This document shows positions 18,452 to 28,347 of a stretch of 64,000 nt of DNA, one piece after another (the stretch's first letter is position 1; every line of letters begins with the position of its first letter). The stretch lies in assembly GCF_003286915.1 (NCBI RefSeq), contig NZ_QMFY01000006.1, forward strand, positions 62,001 through 126,000. Reading direction: 5' to 3'. This stretch comes from Pseudochryseolinea flava. Lineage in GTDB: Bacteria; Bacteroidota; Bacteroidia; Cytophagales; Cyclobacteriaceae. The position numbers were made by a program, and so were the translations under genes. The notes below the pieces were generated by a model, which saw only the letters and a list, made by a program, of their open reading frames with translations, was not told where the DNA came from and did no database searches.

Positions 18452-18782
18452 GTTATCGGTTATTGGTTATTTGTTTGTCGTCATGTTGACTTTGTTCCCG
18501 CGTTTTTAACTTTTTCGCGAACGTTGGGCGGTAGCGACACACCTTCTGTTTGAGGTTCCATCTGCTTAAAAAAAAACAGGTCCTATATTTATTTGCATCG
18601 CGTGTTCTTTTATGGTGACGCCTGTGTGCATCATTTCGTTCTTATTCTTTTATCGATCAACTCAACCCCATTTTCGTGTAGCTAAATAATTGTGCGACAG
18701 CATTGTGGAATCGCGGTTTGCGCTGCATCTAGTGTGTGACTTTTACCGGAACGCGGTATTATTCAATGGATTGTTAACTTTG
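18452..18782. other. Intergenic region before the alpha-2-macroglobulin gene
   Basis: I find no gene and no strong repeat here. It should hold the promoter of the macroglobulin gene; no clear TTG/TAnnTTTG pair was found. Confidence 0.4.
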
Positions 18783-21700
18783 ATGACTATGAAAAATTCA
18801 ATTCTAGCCCTATCGCTGCTATTGATTTTAGCACAATGCGTTGCACAAAATAAACCCAATACTATGACATCAATCGACTATGAAAAAGCCTGGAAGGAAG
18901 TTTTGGATTTTGAGAACAAAGGATTACCTGAATCGGCTTTGAAAGTAGTTAATCAGATTGCCAGCCAAGCAAAAGCGGAAAACAACGCGGCGCAATTGGT
19001 TAAGGCGATCATTCATCAAATGAAGTTTCGTAATGACAAGGAAGAAGATGGTTACGTTAAGAGCCTTGAACAGTTAAAGCAGGAGATAGCCGCTTCAACT
19101 TTTCCGGTTAAACCTGTACTTCATTCCATGCTCGCACAGTTGTATTGGCAGTATTATCAGAGTAATCGCTATCAATTTTATAATCGATCAAAAACAATCA
19201 ATTTCGATGCGCAAGATATTGAGACTTGGAGCCTTGATAAAATTGCTGAAGAAACCTTTAAGCATTATCAGCTGAGTCTTGCCGATGCAGAAAAAAGTAA
19301 ACAACTCAAGATAGATGTGTATGAGCCGGTATTGAACAAAGCCAATACAAAAGGAAGGAAATTTAGGCCGACGTTATATGATTTTCTTGCACATCTGGCA
19401 GTAGATTTTTTTAAATCAGACGAACCTCATCTCACGAGGCCAGCCTTTGCTTTCGAAATCGACAACGCCGCATACCTATCTGACGCCGGTCAATTCGTAG
19501 ACGTCAAAATTGATAGCAGAGATTCTTCATCGATGAAATTTCAAGCGCTGGTAATATTGCAAGATCTTGTTCGCTTCCACCTGAAGGATGAAGACCCTGA
19601 CGCGTTGGTGGATGTCGACTTAGAACGAATGAAATTTGTGCAGCAACATTTGACGATCAAAGACGATAGTTACTACTTTAAATCGTTGGAGCAACTGGAG
19701 CAAAAGGTTAAAGATCATCCGATAGTAGGTGTTGTTGTGTATGAGAAAGCGCAAGTATACGTTGGGCGTTCATCGCAGTACAAACCGTTGGTGAGTGACG
19801 AACATAAATGGGATTTACGCGCCGCTTATAATTTGTGTGAGGAAGTTAAAAAACGTTTTCCGTCTTCTGATGGTGCTATTCTTTGTGAACAATTACAAGA
19901 AAGTCTTTTGTATAAGTCAATCGATGCTGTAATTGAAGAGAATAATATCCCTGAAAAACCGTTCAGGGCTTTGATCCGCTACAGAAATATTTCGGCGTTG
20001 CATTATCGTTTGGTGAAAGTTTCGCGACAAGAGGTGTACGATTTGCGGCGCAAGTTGGAGCGCGATTACGATGAGCAAGAGCGAAAGTTTATCAGTCATT
20101 TTTTGTCGAAGACACCGCAGTTAACAGGTTCATTTGTATTGCCAGATGACAAGGACTATCAGCAACATTCCCTTGAGGTGAAACTTGATGCAGCGCCTCC
20201 GGGTGAGTACATCGTGTTGTTTAGTCATGGCAATGACTTTGCATCCACCAACAATGCATTAGCCTATGGATTTACACGCGTATCAAACTTGTCATATGTT
20301 CACCGCGATGCGGCTGATGGTGGTACGGAAATTTATACACGTCACCGCGAATCGGGAGAGGCCATTGGAAACGTGGGCGTGAACTTGTTTACACAGCGAT
20401 ATAATTATAAGAAGAACCAGTATGAAAAGCTGAAAGTCGGAACGTATGAAACCGATGCGAATGGTTATCTGAAAGTAGCTTACTTTAAATCCGACGATAC
20501 ACGAAATTTCTCGATTGATTTTACGAAAGGGAATGACGTGAACAGCACGGAGCCTATTGATGCGGGTAATTATTATTATCATTCAGGGACCATCTACCAG
20601 AATCGTGAGGAGCGACCTCACAACAAAACGGAGACATTCTTTTTCCTCGATCGTGCTATCTATCGCCCTGGGCAGCAGATCTATTTCAAAGGCCTTGTTG
20701 TAGATACAAATGGAAAGCAATCAACGATTAAAGTAGGATATCACACCAGTGTAACCTTGTATGACGTGAACGGGCAGGAGCAAGGTGAGCTTTCCTTTAC
20801 GACAAACGAGTATGGTACATTTAACGGTGTACTCACGGCACCGTCGAGTGGTTTGACGGGCAACATGTCTATTCAAGCTTCCGATGAGAGTGGAAGTATT
20901 GATTTCTCCGTGGAGGAATATAAGAGACCTAAGTTTGAAGTTGGGTTTGATCCGATCACGTCGTCATTCAGGCTGAATGAGACGATAAAAGCAAATGGTT
21001 TTGCGCGTGCCTATTCGGGCGCGAACATCGATGGTGCTGCGGTGAGTTATCGCGTAGTTCGTCAGGCGAACTTTCCTATCTGGTGGTGGTACCGTTGGGG
21101 ACACTATCCTACCTCACCTGCAATGGAGATCGCGCATGGCAAAGGTACAACTGATGTGAATGGGAAATTTGAGGTGAACTTTCAAGCAATTCCTGATTTG
21201 TCCGTCGATCGCAGTGCTGATCCAACATTCACCTATACCATCTATGCGGATGTGACAGACATCAACGGGGAGACGCACAGTTCGTCGACGTCGATTGCTG
21301 TGGGTTACAAATCTTTATTGGTGAACGCAATCATCGGAAACATTAACAAAGATGATCGTTCATTAAAGAATGAGTTTTCTATCTCGACGACAAACCTTGC
21401 AGGACAATTTCAAGCAGCAAAAGGTCAACTTAAAATATGGCGATTGAAACCGTCGGTCAAGGCCTTTCGCAATCGCTTGTGGGAGCAACCTGATAGACAT
21501 CTCTATTCACGAGAAGAGTACTACAAATTTTTTCCGCAAGATCTTTACGACGACGAAACCAACAAGGTGAAGTGGGAAAAACAGCGTGAAGTACTCCAAT
21601 TGAATTTCGATACAGAAAAAGCAAAGACGTTCACTGTTCCTGATTTAGCAAGCTGGGCAGCTGGCGAATACATGTTCGAAATCACTTCCCGTGATAAGGA

Positions 21701-24700
21701 TGGCGGAGATGTGAAAGAGGTAAATTACTTCACTGTATTTTCTCCGTCAGCGAAAACAATAGCCACACCGTTGGTACATCACTACCACGCATTAAAGATG
21801 AGTGGTGAGCCTGGCGAGAAGGCTTCATTTGTAGCAGGTACTTCTGAGAACATCCATGTACTGTACGAGGTTGAGCTTGATGGTACTTTGTTATCGAGTC
21901 AATGGCTGAATCTAAAATCTGAGCAGCGACTTTTTGAGGTAGCTTTAAAAGAAGAGTATCGTGGTAACATCGCCGTGCATTATACTTTCATCAAGCATAA
22001 TCGATTGTATAGTATGCATCAGGATATAGCGGTTCCGTTTACAAACAAGATGCTCGATGTTTCTTTCGCGACGTTCCGTGATAAACTGCAGCCTGGAGCG
22101 CAGGAACAGTGGAAGATTTTAGTGAAAGGAAAAAATGCCGACAAGGTTGCCGCCGAGATGGTGGCGACATTATATGATGCTTCGTTGGATGAATTCCGTA
22201 TGAACAGTTGGTGGGCAAACTTTTACGGATCAAACTACTCACGATTGAATTGGACTTCGTCGAATGGGTTCAATCAAAAAGCATTGCAAGTATATACCAA
22301 CGATTGGAATGATCGCGCGAGTCGTTATGCAGAGAGTGCTTATTTTGATAATCTGAATTGGTTTGGTTTTAATTTTTACAGTTTCCATGGCGGTGCGCGT
22401 CGTTCGAAGTCTGTGATGAAGTTAGAAAGTGCACCTGCTATGGCGGCTCCGAAAGGAGAAGCGGAAGAGTCGTTGAATGAAGTTGTGATGGATAGCGCGA
22501 AAAAAGAAGCGGCGCCCGTTGAAGCCGCTGTAAGTGCCAATGTCACGCCACCGCCAACGCAGGGACCATCAAAAAAAGAAGCCGATTTTGGTGATGTAAA
22601 GGTTCGGACGAATTTTAATGAAACTGCATTTTTCTATCCGCAACTGATGACCAATGAGAAGGGTGAGATCATCGTGAACTTTACGATCCCAGAAGCGCTC
22701 ACACGTTGGAAAATGCTTGGCTTTGCACACACGAAGGATTTGAAGTCGGGATTTGCCTATAATCAGCTTGTGACGCAAAAGGATCTGATGGTTGTACCGA
22801 ATCAACCTAGATTTTTCCGTGAAAATGATAAAATGAAATTTTCTGCGAAGATCAGTAGTCTCGTTGACAAAGACGTTAATGGTCAAGCGCAATTGGAGTT
22901 TTTTGATGCGCTCACGATGAAGCCTGTGGATGTGTTGATGAAGAACAATGACAAAACTTTGCGTTTCGCATTGAAGGCGCGTCAAAGTACAAGTGTAGAG
23001 TGGGCAATCGAGATTCCAGAAGGAATTCAAGCGATCACGTATCGTATTGTTGCAAAGGCAGAGAATTTTTCTGATGGTGAAGAAATGGTGATTCCGGTTG
23101 TGACGAATCGTATGCTGGTGACAGAAACATTACCGCTTCCGATTCGTGGTAAGCAAACGAAAACGTTCAAGTTTGAGAAGTTGATGAATAATAAGTCAAC
23201 AACCTTGCGTCATCAGCGTTTTACATTGGAGTATACGTCTAATCCTGCATGGTATGCTATACAAGCACTGCCATACCTGATGGAATATCCATACGATTGC
23301 GTGGAGCAAACGTTTAGTAAGTATTACGCCAATAGTATTGCATCGCACATCGCCAATTCGAATCCACGCATCAAGCAGGTGTTCGATACGTGGAAGAATA
23401 TTCAGCCTGACGCATTACTTTCTAATCTTGAAAAGAATCAAGAATTGAAATCTGCATTGTTGGAAGAAACGCCATGGGTGTTGCAGGCGAAGGATGAAAG
23501 CCAGCGCAAGCGAATGGTAGGTGTTCTTTTTGATCTGAACCGAATGGCCTCTGAGCAAGGTCGTGCTTTAGAGAAGATCACGAAAGCGCAAAACGGTAAC
23601 GGTGGGTTCAGTTGGTTTCCCGGGTTCCCTTCTGATCCTTACATGACACAGCATATTATTGCCGGTATGGGGCACCTTGATGTGATGGGTGTGAAGTCGG
23701 TTCGTGACCATAGCGATACCTGGCAGATGATCCACCACGCACTTTCGTTTATCGATGCGAACATGAAGGACGACTATGATCGCTTGAAGGCAAGTTCGAA
23801 ACGCAAGGAGATTAAACTCGAAGACAATCATATCGGATATTTGCAATATCATTACTTGTACACGCGAAGTTATTTTAAAGATGTAGCGGTGCCGGCAAAC
23901 TGTAAGGAGGCTTTTGATTATTATCTCGACCAAGCAAAAAGATATTGGTTGAAGACAAATCTTTACTTGCAAGGCATGACATGTTTGGCATTGAGTAGGT
24001 TTGGTGATAAAGAAACGCCGAAGAATATGATCAAGTCATTCTCCGAACGCGCATTGCATTCTGAAGAGATGGGCATGTACTGGAAAAGCGACGTCGGATA
24101 TTATTGGTATCAGGCTCCGATTGAAACACAGGCGCTTATGATTGAGGTATACGACGAGGTTGCGAATGATGTGGCGGCTGTGGAGGATATGAAGGCGTGG
24201 TTGCTGAAGCAGAAGCAAACGCAAGATTGGCGCACAACCAAAGCCACAGTGGAGGCGTGTTATGCATTGCTACGTCGCGGAACGGATGCGTTGGCGAGTA
24301 GTAAACTTGTAGAAGTAAAAGTTGGAAACGAAGTTGTCGATCCGACGAAGCGCGCGGATGCAAAAGTAGAGGCGGGCACGGGATATTTTAAAACAGCGTG
24401 GCAAGCGGATGAAGTTAAATCAGAGATGGGTTCAATTACAGTTACAAAAACCGATGAAGGTGTTGCTTGGGGAGCCGCTTACTGGCAGTATTTCGAGCAG
24501 CTTGATAAGATTACGCCGGTGGAAACACCACTGAAGTTAAAGAAAGATCTATTCCTGCAACAGAACACGGATCGTGGACCGGTGATTACACCGGTGAATG
24601 AAAAGACAACGCTACGGCTAGGCGACCTTGTGAAAGTTCGTATTGAGCTTCGTGTAGACAGAACGATGGAGTATGTTCATATGAAAGATATGCGCGCTGC

Positions 24701-24947
24701 AGGATTTGAACCGGTGTCGACAATATCAACCCATAAGTACCAAGATGGGTTATGGTACTACGAAAGTCCAAAGGATTTGGCGACAAATTTTTTTATCGGA
24801 TACCTTCCGAAGGGGACTTACGTTTTTGAGTATGCCTTAAGGGTGTCGCAGAAAGGAGATTTCTCAAATGGCGTTACAACAATACAGTGTATGTATGCAC
24901 CGGAATTTTCAAGTCACTCGCAGGGAATTCGTGTCGAGATGAAGTAG
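18783..24947 (+). CDS. Large bacterial alpha-2-macroglobulin family protein with thioester motif
   Basis: The protein (2,054 residues from the ATG at 18783; ATG 18789 is equally possible, and the longer frame from a TTG at 18690 would bury the signal peptide) begins with a Sec signal (ILALSLLLILAQC). An alpha-helical N-terminal part, macroglobulin MG domains (FFFLDRAIYRPGQQIYFKG is the MG2/MG3 signature), a low-complexity Pro/Ala/Lys linker near residue 1255, the A2M domain (FFYPQLMTNEKGEI, FTIPEALTRWKMLGFAHT) and a thioester-containing helical domain follow. The thioester motif is C1506-V-E-Q in PYDCVEQTFSKYY. Bacterial homologues trap proteases in the periplasm or on the envelope. No penicillin-binding protein 1C gene, its frequent partner in Proteobacteria, is adjacent. 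It is flanked by terminators and so monocistronic. Confidence 0.93.
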   Translation: MTMKNSILALSLLLILAQCVAQNKPNTMTSIDYEKAWKEVLDFENKGLPESALKVVNQIASQAKAENNAAQLVKAIIHQMKFRNDKEEDGYVKSLEQLKQEIAASTFPVKPVLHSMLAQLYWQYYQSNRYQFYNRSKTINFDAQDIETWSLDKIAEETFKHYQLSLADAEKSKQLKIDVYEPVLNKANTKGRKFRPTLYDFLAHLAVDFFKSDEPHLTRPAFAFEIDNAAYLSDAGQFVDVKIDSRDSSSMKFQALVILQDLVRFHLKDEDPDALVDVDLERMKFVQQHLTIKDDSYYFKSLEQLEQKVKDHPIVGVVVYEKAQVYVGRSSQYKPLVSDEHKWDLRAAYNLCEEVKKRFPSSDGAILCEQLQESLLYKSIDAVIEENNIPEKPFRALIRYRNISALHYRLVKVSRQEVYDLRRKLERDYDEQERKFISHFLSKTPQLTGSFVLPDDKDYQQHSLEVKLDAAPPGEYIVLFSHGNDFASTNNALAYGFTRVSNLSYVHRDAADGGTEIYTRHRESGEAIGNVGVNLFTQRYNYKKNQYEKLKVGTYETDANGYLKVAYFKSDDTRNFSIDFTKGNDVNSTEPIDAGNYYYHSGTIYQNREERPHNKTETFFFLDRAIYRPGQQIYFKGLVVDTNGKQSTIKVGYHTSVTLYDVNGQEQGELSFTTNEYGTFNGVLTAPSSGLTGNMSIQASDESGSIDFSVEEYKRPKFEVGFDPITSSFRLNETIKANGFARAYSGANIDGAAVSYRVVRQANFPIWWWYRWGHYPTSPAMEIAHGKGTTDVNGKFEVNFQAIPDLSVDRSADPTFTYTIYADVTDINGETHSSSTSIAVGYKSLLVNAIIGNINKDDRSLKNEFSISTTNLAGQFQAAKGQLKIWRLKPSVKAFRNRLWEQPDRHLYSREEYYKFFPQDLYDDETNKVKWEKQREVLQLNFDTEKAKTFTVPDLASWAAGEYMFEITSRDKDGGDVKEVNYFTVFSPSAKTIATPLVHHYHALKMSGEPGEKASFVAGTSENIHVLYEVELDGTLLSSQWLNLKSEQRLFEVALKEEYRGNIAVHYTFIKHNRLYSMHQDIAVPFTNKMLDVSFATFRDKLQPGAQEQWKILVKGKNADKVAAEMVATLYDASLDEFRMNSWWANFYGSNYSRLNWTSSNGFNQKALQVYTNDWNDRASRYAESAYFDNLNWFGFNFYSFHGGARRSKSVMKLESAPAMAAPKGEAEESLNEVVMDSAKKEAAPVEAAVSANVTPPPTQGPSKKEADFGDVKVRTNFNETAFFYPQLMTNEKGEIIVNFTIPEALTRWKMLGFAHTKDLKSGFAYNQLVTQKDLMVVPNQPRFFRENDKMKFSAKISSLVDKDVNGQAQLEFFDALTMKPVDVLMKNNDKTLRFALKARQSTSVEWAIEIPEGIQAITYRIVAKAENFSDGEEMVIPVVTNRMLVTETLPLPIRGKQTKTFKFEKLMNNKSTTLRHQRFTLEYTSNPAWYAIQALPYLMEYPYDCVEQTFSKYYANSIASHIANSNPRIKQVFDTWKNIQPDALLSNLEKNQELKSALLEETPWVLQAKDESQRKRMVGVLFDLNRMASEQGRALEKITKAQNGNGGFSWFPGFPSDPYMTQHIIAGMGHLDVMGVKSVRDHSDTWQMIHHALSFIDANMKDDYDRLKASSKRKEIKLEDNHIGYLQYHYLYTRSYFKDVAVPANCKEAFDYYLDQAKRYWLKTNLYLQGMTCLALSRFGDKETPKNMIKSFSERALHSEEMGMYWKSDVGYYWYQAPIETQALMIEVYDEVANDVAAVEDMKAWLLKQKQTQDWRTTKATVEACYALLRRGTDALASSKLVEVKVGNEVVDPTKRADAKVEAGTGYFKTAWQADEVKSEMGSITVTKTDEGVAWGAAYWQYFEQLDKITPVETPLKLKKDLFLQQNTDRGPVITPVNEKTTLRLGDLVKVRIELRVDRTMEYVHMKDMRAAGFEPVSTISTHKYQDGLWYYESPKDLATNFFIGYLPKGTYVFEYALRVSQKGDFSNGVTTIQCMYAPEFSSHSQGIRVEMK

Positions 24948-24978
24948 TGCTGAAATTAATTTTGTATTAAAAAAAATT

Positions 24979-25008
24979 AGCGTGGGTCTGTTGCTCACGC
25001 TTTTTTTT
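24979..25008 (+). terminator. Terminator after the alpha-2-macroglobulin gene
   Basis: An 8-bp stem (24979-24986 with 24994-25001, one G-U) with a 7-base loop runs into eight T residues, 31 bases after the stop. Confidence 0.9.
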
Positions 25009-25128
25009 ATATACTTCAGAAAGTAGCTGAGAAAAGATACAATTTTCTACATTTCAGTACACGTTGCTTGATCTGTTTCCTATTGCCCGGCAATGTTGCT
25101 ATCTTTAAACCTGCCTTAAAAATTACAC

Positions 25129-26430
25129 ATGGAATTATACTACTCCTTCTCAATCTTGATTGTCTTGGCGGCGGTGTTTTCCTATTTGAATTTGCGATAC
25201 CTGAAGCTCCCGTCAACCATCGGCGTGATGCTTATTGCCATCATGGCCTCTATTGGTTTGGTGGTTGCAGGTAATTCATACCCTAGTCTTATTCAAGGAT
25301 TCTCAAATGTCATCGCGAGTGTTGACTTCACCGAAGTACTCATGGGGGCGATGTTGAACTTCTTGTTGTTTGCAGGCGCTATTCACATCAGCTTGCACGA
25401 TCTACGCAAGCAGCGCATTCCGATCATGATTTTTTCAACAGTAGGTGTAATCATCTCGACGGTACTTGTTGGTGCGATGATGTATTTCATGTTTATGCTC
25501 ATGCAGCTTGAAATCCCATTCATTTTGTGTTTGGTTTTCGGAGCACTTATATCACCAACAGACCCGATTGCTGTGATTGGCATTTTGCGAAAGGCCGGGA
25601 TCAGAAAAACATTGGAGATAAAGGTAGCCGGTGAGTCGTTGTTTAATGACGGTGTAGCCGTCGTGTTGTTCACCGTGTTGCTGCAACTTGCGCGTGGAGG
25701 CGAAAATGATCTAACGTTTGCGAACGTGACAGGTTTGTTCATTCGTGAAGCTGTTGGTGGTTTGTTGATCGGACTCTTACTTGGATTCATCGGCTCGCAA
25801 GGCATCAAACGTATCAATAATTATAACGTCACAGTGATGATTACCCTCGCGATCGTGATGGGTGGATATTTGGTTACACAGTATCTCCACATTTCCGGAC
25901 CTCTCACAATGGTTGCCGCGGGATTAGTGATTGGTAACTACGGCAAGGCTACTGCGATGTCTGCCGCAGATAAAGATTATTTGGATAAGTTTTGGGAGTT
26001 GATCGATGAAATTCTCAATGCCATGCTGTTCTTGATCATTGGGTTTGAGTTACTACTCATCAATGATATACGTGAATATTGGCAAGTTGGGTTGATCAGT
26101 ATCGCGATTGTACTCTTGGCAAGATTTTTCTCGATCTGGCTTCCGATTAGGTTTGTGCCCAACATCGGGAAGTTCGATGCAAAGACCATAACTATTTTGG
26201 TGTGGGGAGGACTTCGTGGTGGCGTGTCTGTAGCTTTAGCGCTTACGATAGATCAACACCTACATCAGAATTTATTTCTGGCGATTACTTATTATATCGT
26301 TGTGTTCTCCATTGTTGTGCAGGGGTTGAGTATTGGAAAATTAACATCGATGCAAAGGTCAACAAGTATTACCACGGCAATGCCGAAGGCGAAGACGCGT
26401 GGAAATAAAAGGAAAAGCAACACAGCATGA
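25129..26430 (+). CDS. CPA1-family Na+(K+)/H+ antiporter
   Basis: The 433-residue inner-membrane protein has about 12 hydrophobic segments. The ion-binding core is clear: GALISPTDPIAVIGILRKAG and GESLFNDGVAVVLFTVLL (the ND pair of CPA1 exchangers), then the Arg-containing helix in WGGLRGGVSVALAL. It would exchange cytoplasmic Na+ or K+ for protons and serve pH and salt homeostasis. It has no C-terminal RCK or cyclic-nucleotide domain; the tail is short and basic (KAKTRGNKRKSNTA). A sequence TATCTTTA lies 22 bases before the start and may be part of a promoter. The gene is convergent with the SDR gene on the other strand. Confidence 0.93.
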   Translation: MELYYSFSILIVLAAVFSYLNLRYLKLPSTIGVMLIAIMASIGLVVAGNSYPSLIQGFSNVIASVDFTEVLMGAMLNFLLFAGAIHISLHDLRKQRIPIMIFSTVGVIISTVLVGAMMYFMFMLMQLEIPFILCLVFGALISPTDPIAVIGILRKAGIRKTLEIKVAGESLFNDGVAVVLFTVLLQLARGGENDLTFANVTGLFIREAVGGLLIGLLLGFIGSQGIKRINNYNVTVMITLAIVMGGYLVTQYLHISGPLTMVAAGLVIGNYGKATAMSAADKDYLDKFWELIDEILNAMLFLIIGFELLLINDIREYWQVGLISIAIVLLARFFSIWLPIRFVPNIGKFDAKTITILVWGGLRGGVSVALALTIDQHLHQNLFLAITYYIVVFSIVVQGLSIGKLTSMQRSTSITTAMPKAKTRGNKRKSNTA

Positions 26431-26445
26431 TTACTTTTCCTTTTA
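26406..26445. terminator. Bidirectional hairpin across the antiporter stop codon
   Basis: A perfect 12-bp inverted repeat (TAAAAGGAAAAG at 26406-26417 with its complement at 26434-26445) has a 16-base loop that contains the antiporter TGA. The T/C-rich right arm on either strand suits a shared terminator for the converging antiporter and SDR genes. Confidence 0.65.
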
Positions 26446-26456
26446 CTGCCAGGCGA

Positions 26457-27221
26457 TTATAGATTCATTCCGCCTGATACTTCTATTCGTTGTGCATTAA
26501 TCCATTTTGCTTCTTCGGTACAGAGGAATGCCACGACGCTTCCGATATCGTCAGCACGACCAACACGACCAAGTGCTGTAACACCGGCGATATATTTGTT
26601 TAGCTGTTCGTTGTCGCGAACAACACCACCTCCAAAATCGGTTTCGATCGCACCCGGTGCTACTACGTTCACGGCAATGCCTCTTGCGCCGAGCTCTTTT
26701 GCCATGTATCGTGATAACGTTTCAATACCGCCTTTCATCGAAGCGTAGGCTGCATAACCAGGTGTTGAAAAACGTGCAAGACCTGTCGAGATGTTGATAA
26801 TACGTCCGCCGTCGTTTAAGATGGGAAGCGACTTTTGTGTCAGGAAGAATACGCCCTTGAAATGAATGTTTACAAGTTGATCGAATTGGTCTTCAGTGGT
26901 TTCAGAAAACGCAGCGTGAATACCAATGCCGGCGTTGTTGATTAGAAAGTCAAAACGATCAGTGTTGAAAGTCGTCTTTAGCGTTGTTTTTACCAGTTCG
27001 ATGAATGCTGTGAAACTTTTTACATTACCAGCATCGAATTGTAATGCAACAGCTTTTTGCCCTGCTTGTTTTATTTCTTCGACAACCGCTTGCCCTTCGT
27101 CTTTCTTGCTGTTGTATGTTAAGATGACGTCTATTCCTTTCTTGGCGAGGTTGATTGCCATATCCTTTCCAAGACCGCGGCTTCCGCCAGTAACCAGTGC
27201 AATTTTATTCTTGTTTGCCAT
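26457..27221 (-). CDS. SDR-family NAD(P)-dependent oxidoreductase
   Basis: This is a classical short-chain dehydrogenase/reductase of 254 residues. The cofactor motif is TGGSRGLGK (11-19), NNAG is at 95-98, and the catalytic set is Ser145, Tyr159 and Lys163 (AAYASMKGG). The frame extends 8 codons upstream (to 27245), but the ATG at 27221 begins at the typical SDR N-terminus MANKNKIALVTGG. The substrate is not predictable. An AraC-type regulator gene on the same strand lies 87 bases upstream of the SDR's extended frame, a common regulator-target pair. A Glu/Arg-type basic residue after the glycine motif suggests NADP(H), an inference. Confidence 0.92.
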   Translation of the reverse strand: MANKNKIALVTGGSRGLGKDMAINLAKKGIDVILTYNSKKDEGQAVVEEIKQAGQKAVALQFDAGNVKSFTAFIELVKTTLKTTFNTDRFDFLINNAGIGIHAAFSETTEDQFDQLVNIHFKGVFFLTQKSLPILNDGGRIINISTGLARFSTPGYAAYASMKGGIETLSRYMAKELGARGIAVNVVAPGAIETDFGGGVVRDNEQLNKYIAGVTALGRVGRADDIGSVVAFLCTEEAKWINAQRIEVSGGMNL

Positions 27222-27307
27222 CGTTGTTTGTTTTTGATGATACAAAGATCATCGACGGCGATGGGGAAGTGTTTGCGCAGATCAATCCAAGGTTTGTAAA
27301 AATCAAA

Positions 27308-28216
27308 TCAAGCCCGGAATGTAAGCGGCGCGACCGTTGTTTGTTTTTTGAAGAAGTTTGAAAAATGCGCGACTTCTTCGAAGCCCAAGCTGTAAGCGAT
27401 CTCAGAAACGTTCCAATTCGTTTGCTTTAAGAGAATTTTAGCTTCTTGTACGACCCTTGATGTGATCAGATCCGTAGTCGTTTTGCCCGTATTTTCCTTG
27501 AGCACTTTATTCAAATGGTTTACGTGCACGGATAACCTGTCTGCGAAATCTTTCGCTGTTCGAAGGATTAGTTTTTGTTGTGGTGATTCAATTGGAAATT
27601 GACGCTCCAACAATTCAATAAAAAGCGACGATACACGTGCTGACGCATTATGGCTGGTGTAAAGCGTAGTGGCAGGTTGGAGTTTTTGCCCGAAGTGAAT
27701 AAGTTCGAGTACGTAATTTCTTAACAGATCATATTTAAATGCGTAATCAGAAGAGAGTTCCCGATGCATTTTCGTGAACAGTATTTCAAGTTCTTTTACT
27801 TGATCGGCGGTTAGGGTGAAAATAGGAATGCCGCCGGGTTTAAAAATAGGGAGTTCATCGAGCACGACGCCAGTCTTGTTTTGCAACAGAAAATCACTCG
27901 TAAAAATGCAGAAGTGACCTGTTTGTTTGTCGTCTTGCGGAATGTAGTTATACGGAATTTTCGGTGTCGCAAACAGCAAAGCGTTCTTCTTGATCTCAAT
28001 CACTTTGTCTGCGTATTCCGCGGTATTTTTTCCGATAATCAAGCTGATCTTATAGTAGGCGCGGCGGTTGTAGGGCATGCCAGGTTTCTCCCGTAAGCGC
28101 GTCATCAGTTCGCTGATGCGAAATACGTTGAAGTGACCAATTTCTTTATTGATGCCTTCTGGAATCAATGTCGCCGTATCTTTGTAGAACTGTTCGAGCG
28201 ATGTGATGTCTGGCAT
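27308..28216 (-). CDS. AraC-family transcriptional regulator
   Basis: The 302-residue protein has an N-terminal cupin-like sensing region (about 1-170) and a C-terminal AraC/XylS DNA-binding domain with two helix-turn-helix motifs. LSVHVNHLNKVLKENTGKTT and the terminal EIAYSLGFEEVAHFSNFFKKQT are diagnostic. It is encoded directly upstream of the SDR gene on the same strand and probably controls it. The ligand is unknown. Confidence 0.93.
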   Translation of the reverse strand: MPDITSLEQFYKDTATLIPEGINKEIGHFNVFRISELMTRLREKPGMPYNRRAYYKISLIIGKNTAEYADKVIEIKKNALLFATPKIPYNYIPQDDKQTGHFCIFTSDFLLQNKTGVVLDELPIFKPGGIPIFTLTADQVKELEILFTKMHRELSSDYAFKYDLLRNYVLELIHFGQKLQPATTLYTSHNASARVSSLFIELLERQFPIESPQQKLILRTAKDFADRLSVHVNHLNKVLKENTGKTTTDLITSRVVQEAKILLKQTNWNVSEIAYSLGFEEVAHFSNFFKKQTTVAPLTFRA

Positions 28217-28277
28217 AAGATGTTGTAAAAATCAAATATACGGAAATGCTAGACGAATGTTGATGTTACCAGCATTG

Positions 28278-28311
28278 AAAAAAGAAACACCGAAGCCCTC
28301 ACTCCGGTGTT
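28278..28311 (-). terminator. Terminator of the PAS chemoreceptor gene (minus strand)
   Basis: A 7-bp stem AACACCG/CGGTGTT (28286-28292 with 28305-28311) is followed on the minus strand by TCTTTTTT. It lies 37 bases past the chemoreceptor stop. Confidence 0.75.
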
Positions 28312-28347
28312 CTGCACAAACAACTCACCTTTCAGTATCGATTTCGG

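Noticed and set aside
18690-18782. TTG-initiated N-terminal extension of the alpha-2-macroglobulin
   Set aside because: It would bury the clear signal peptide that starts at 18783/18789.
25103-25110. TATCTTTA before the antiporter start as a promoter (and the same string near 32857)
   Set aside because: It misses the last G of TAnnTTTG and has no -33 TTG at the right distance, so I do not list it as a feature.
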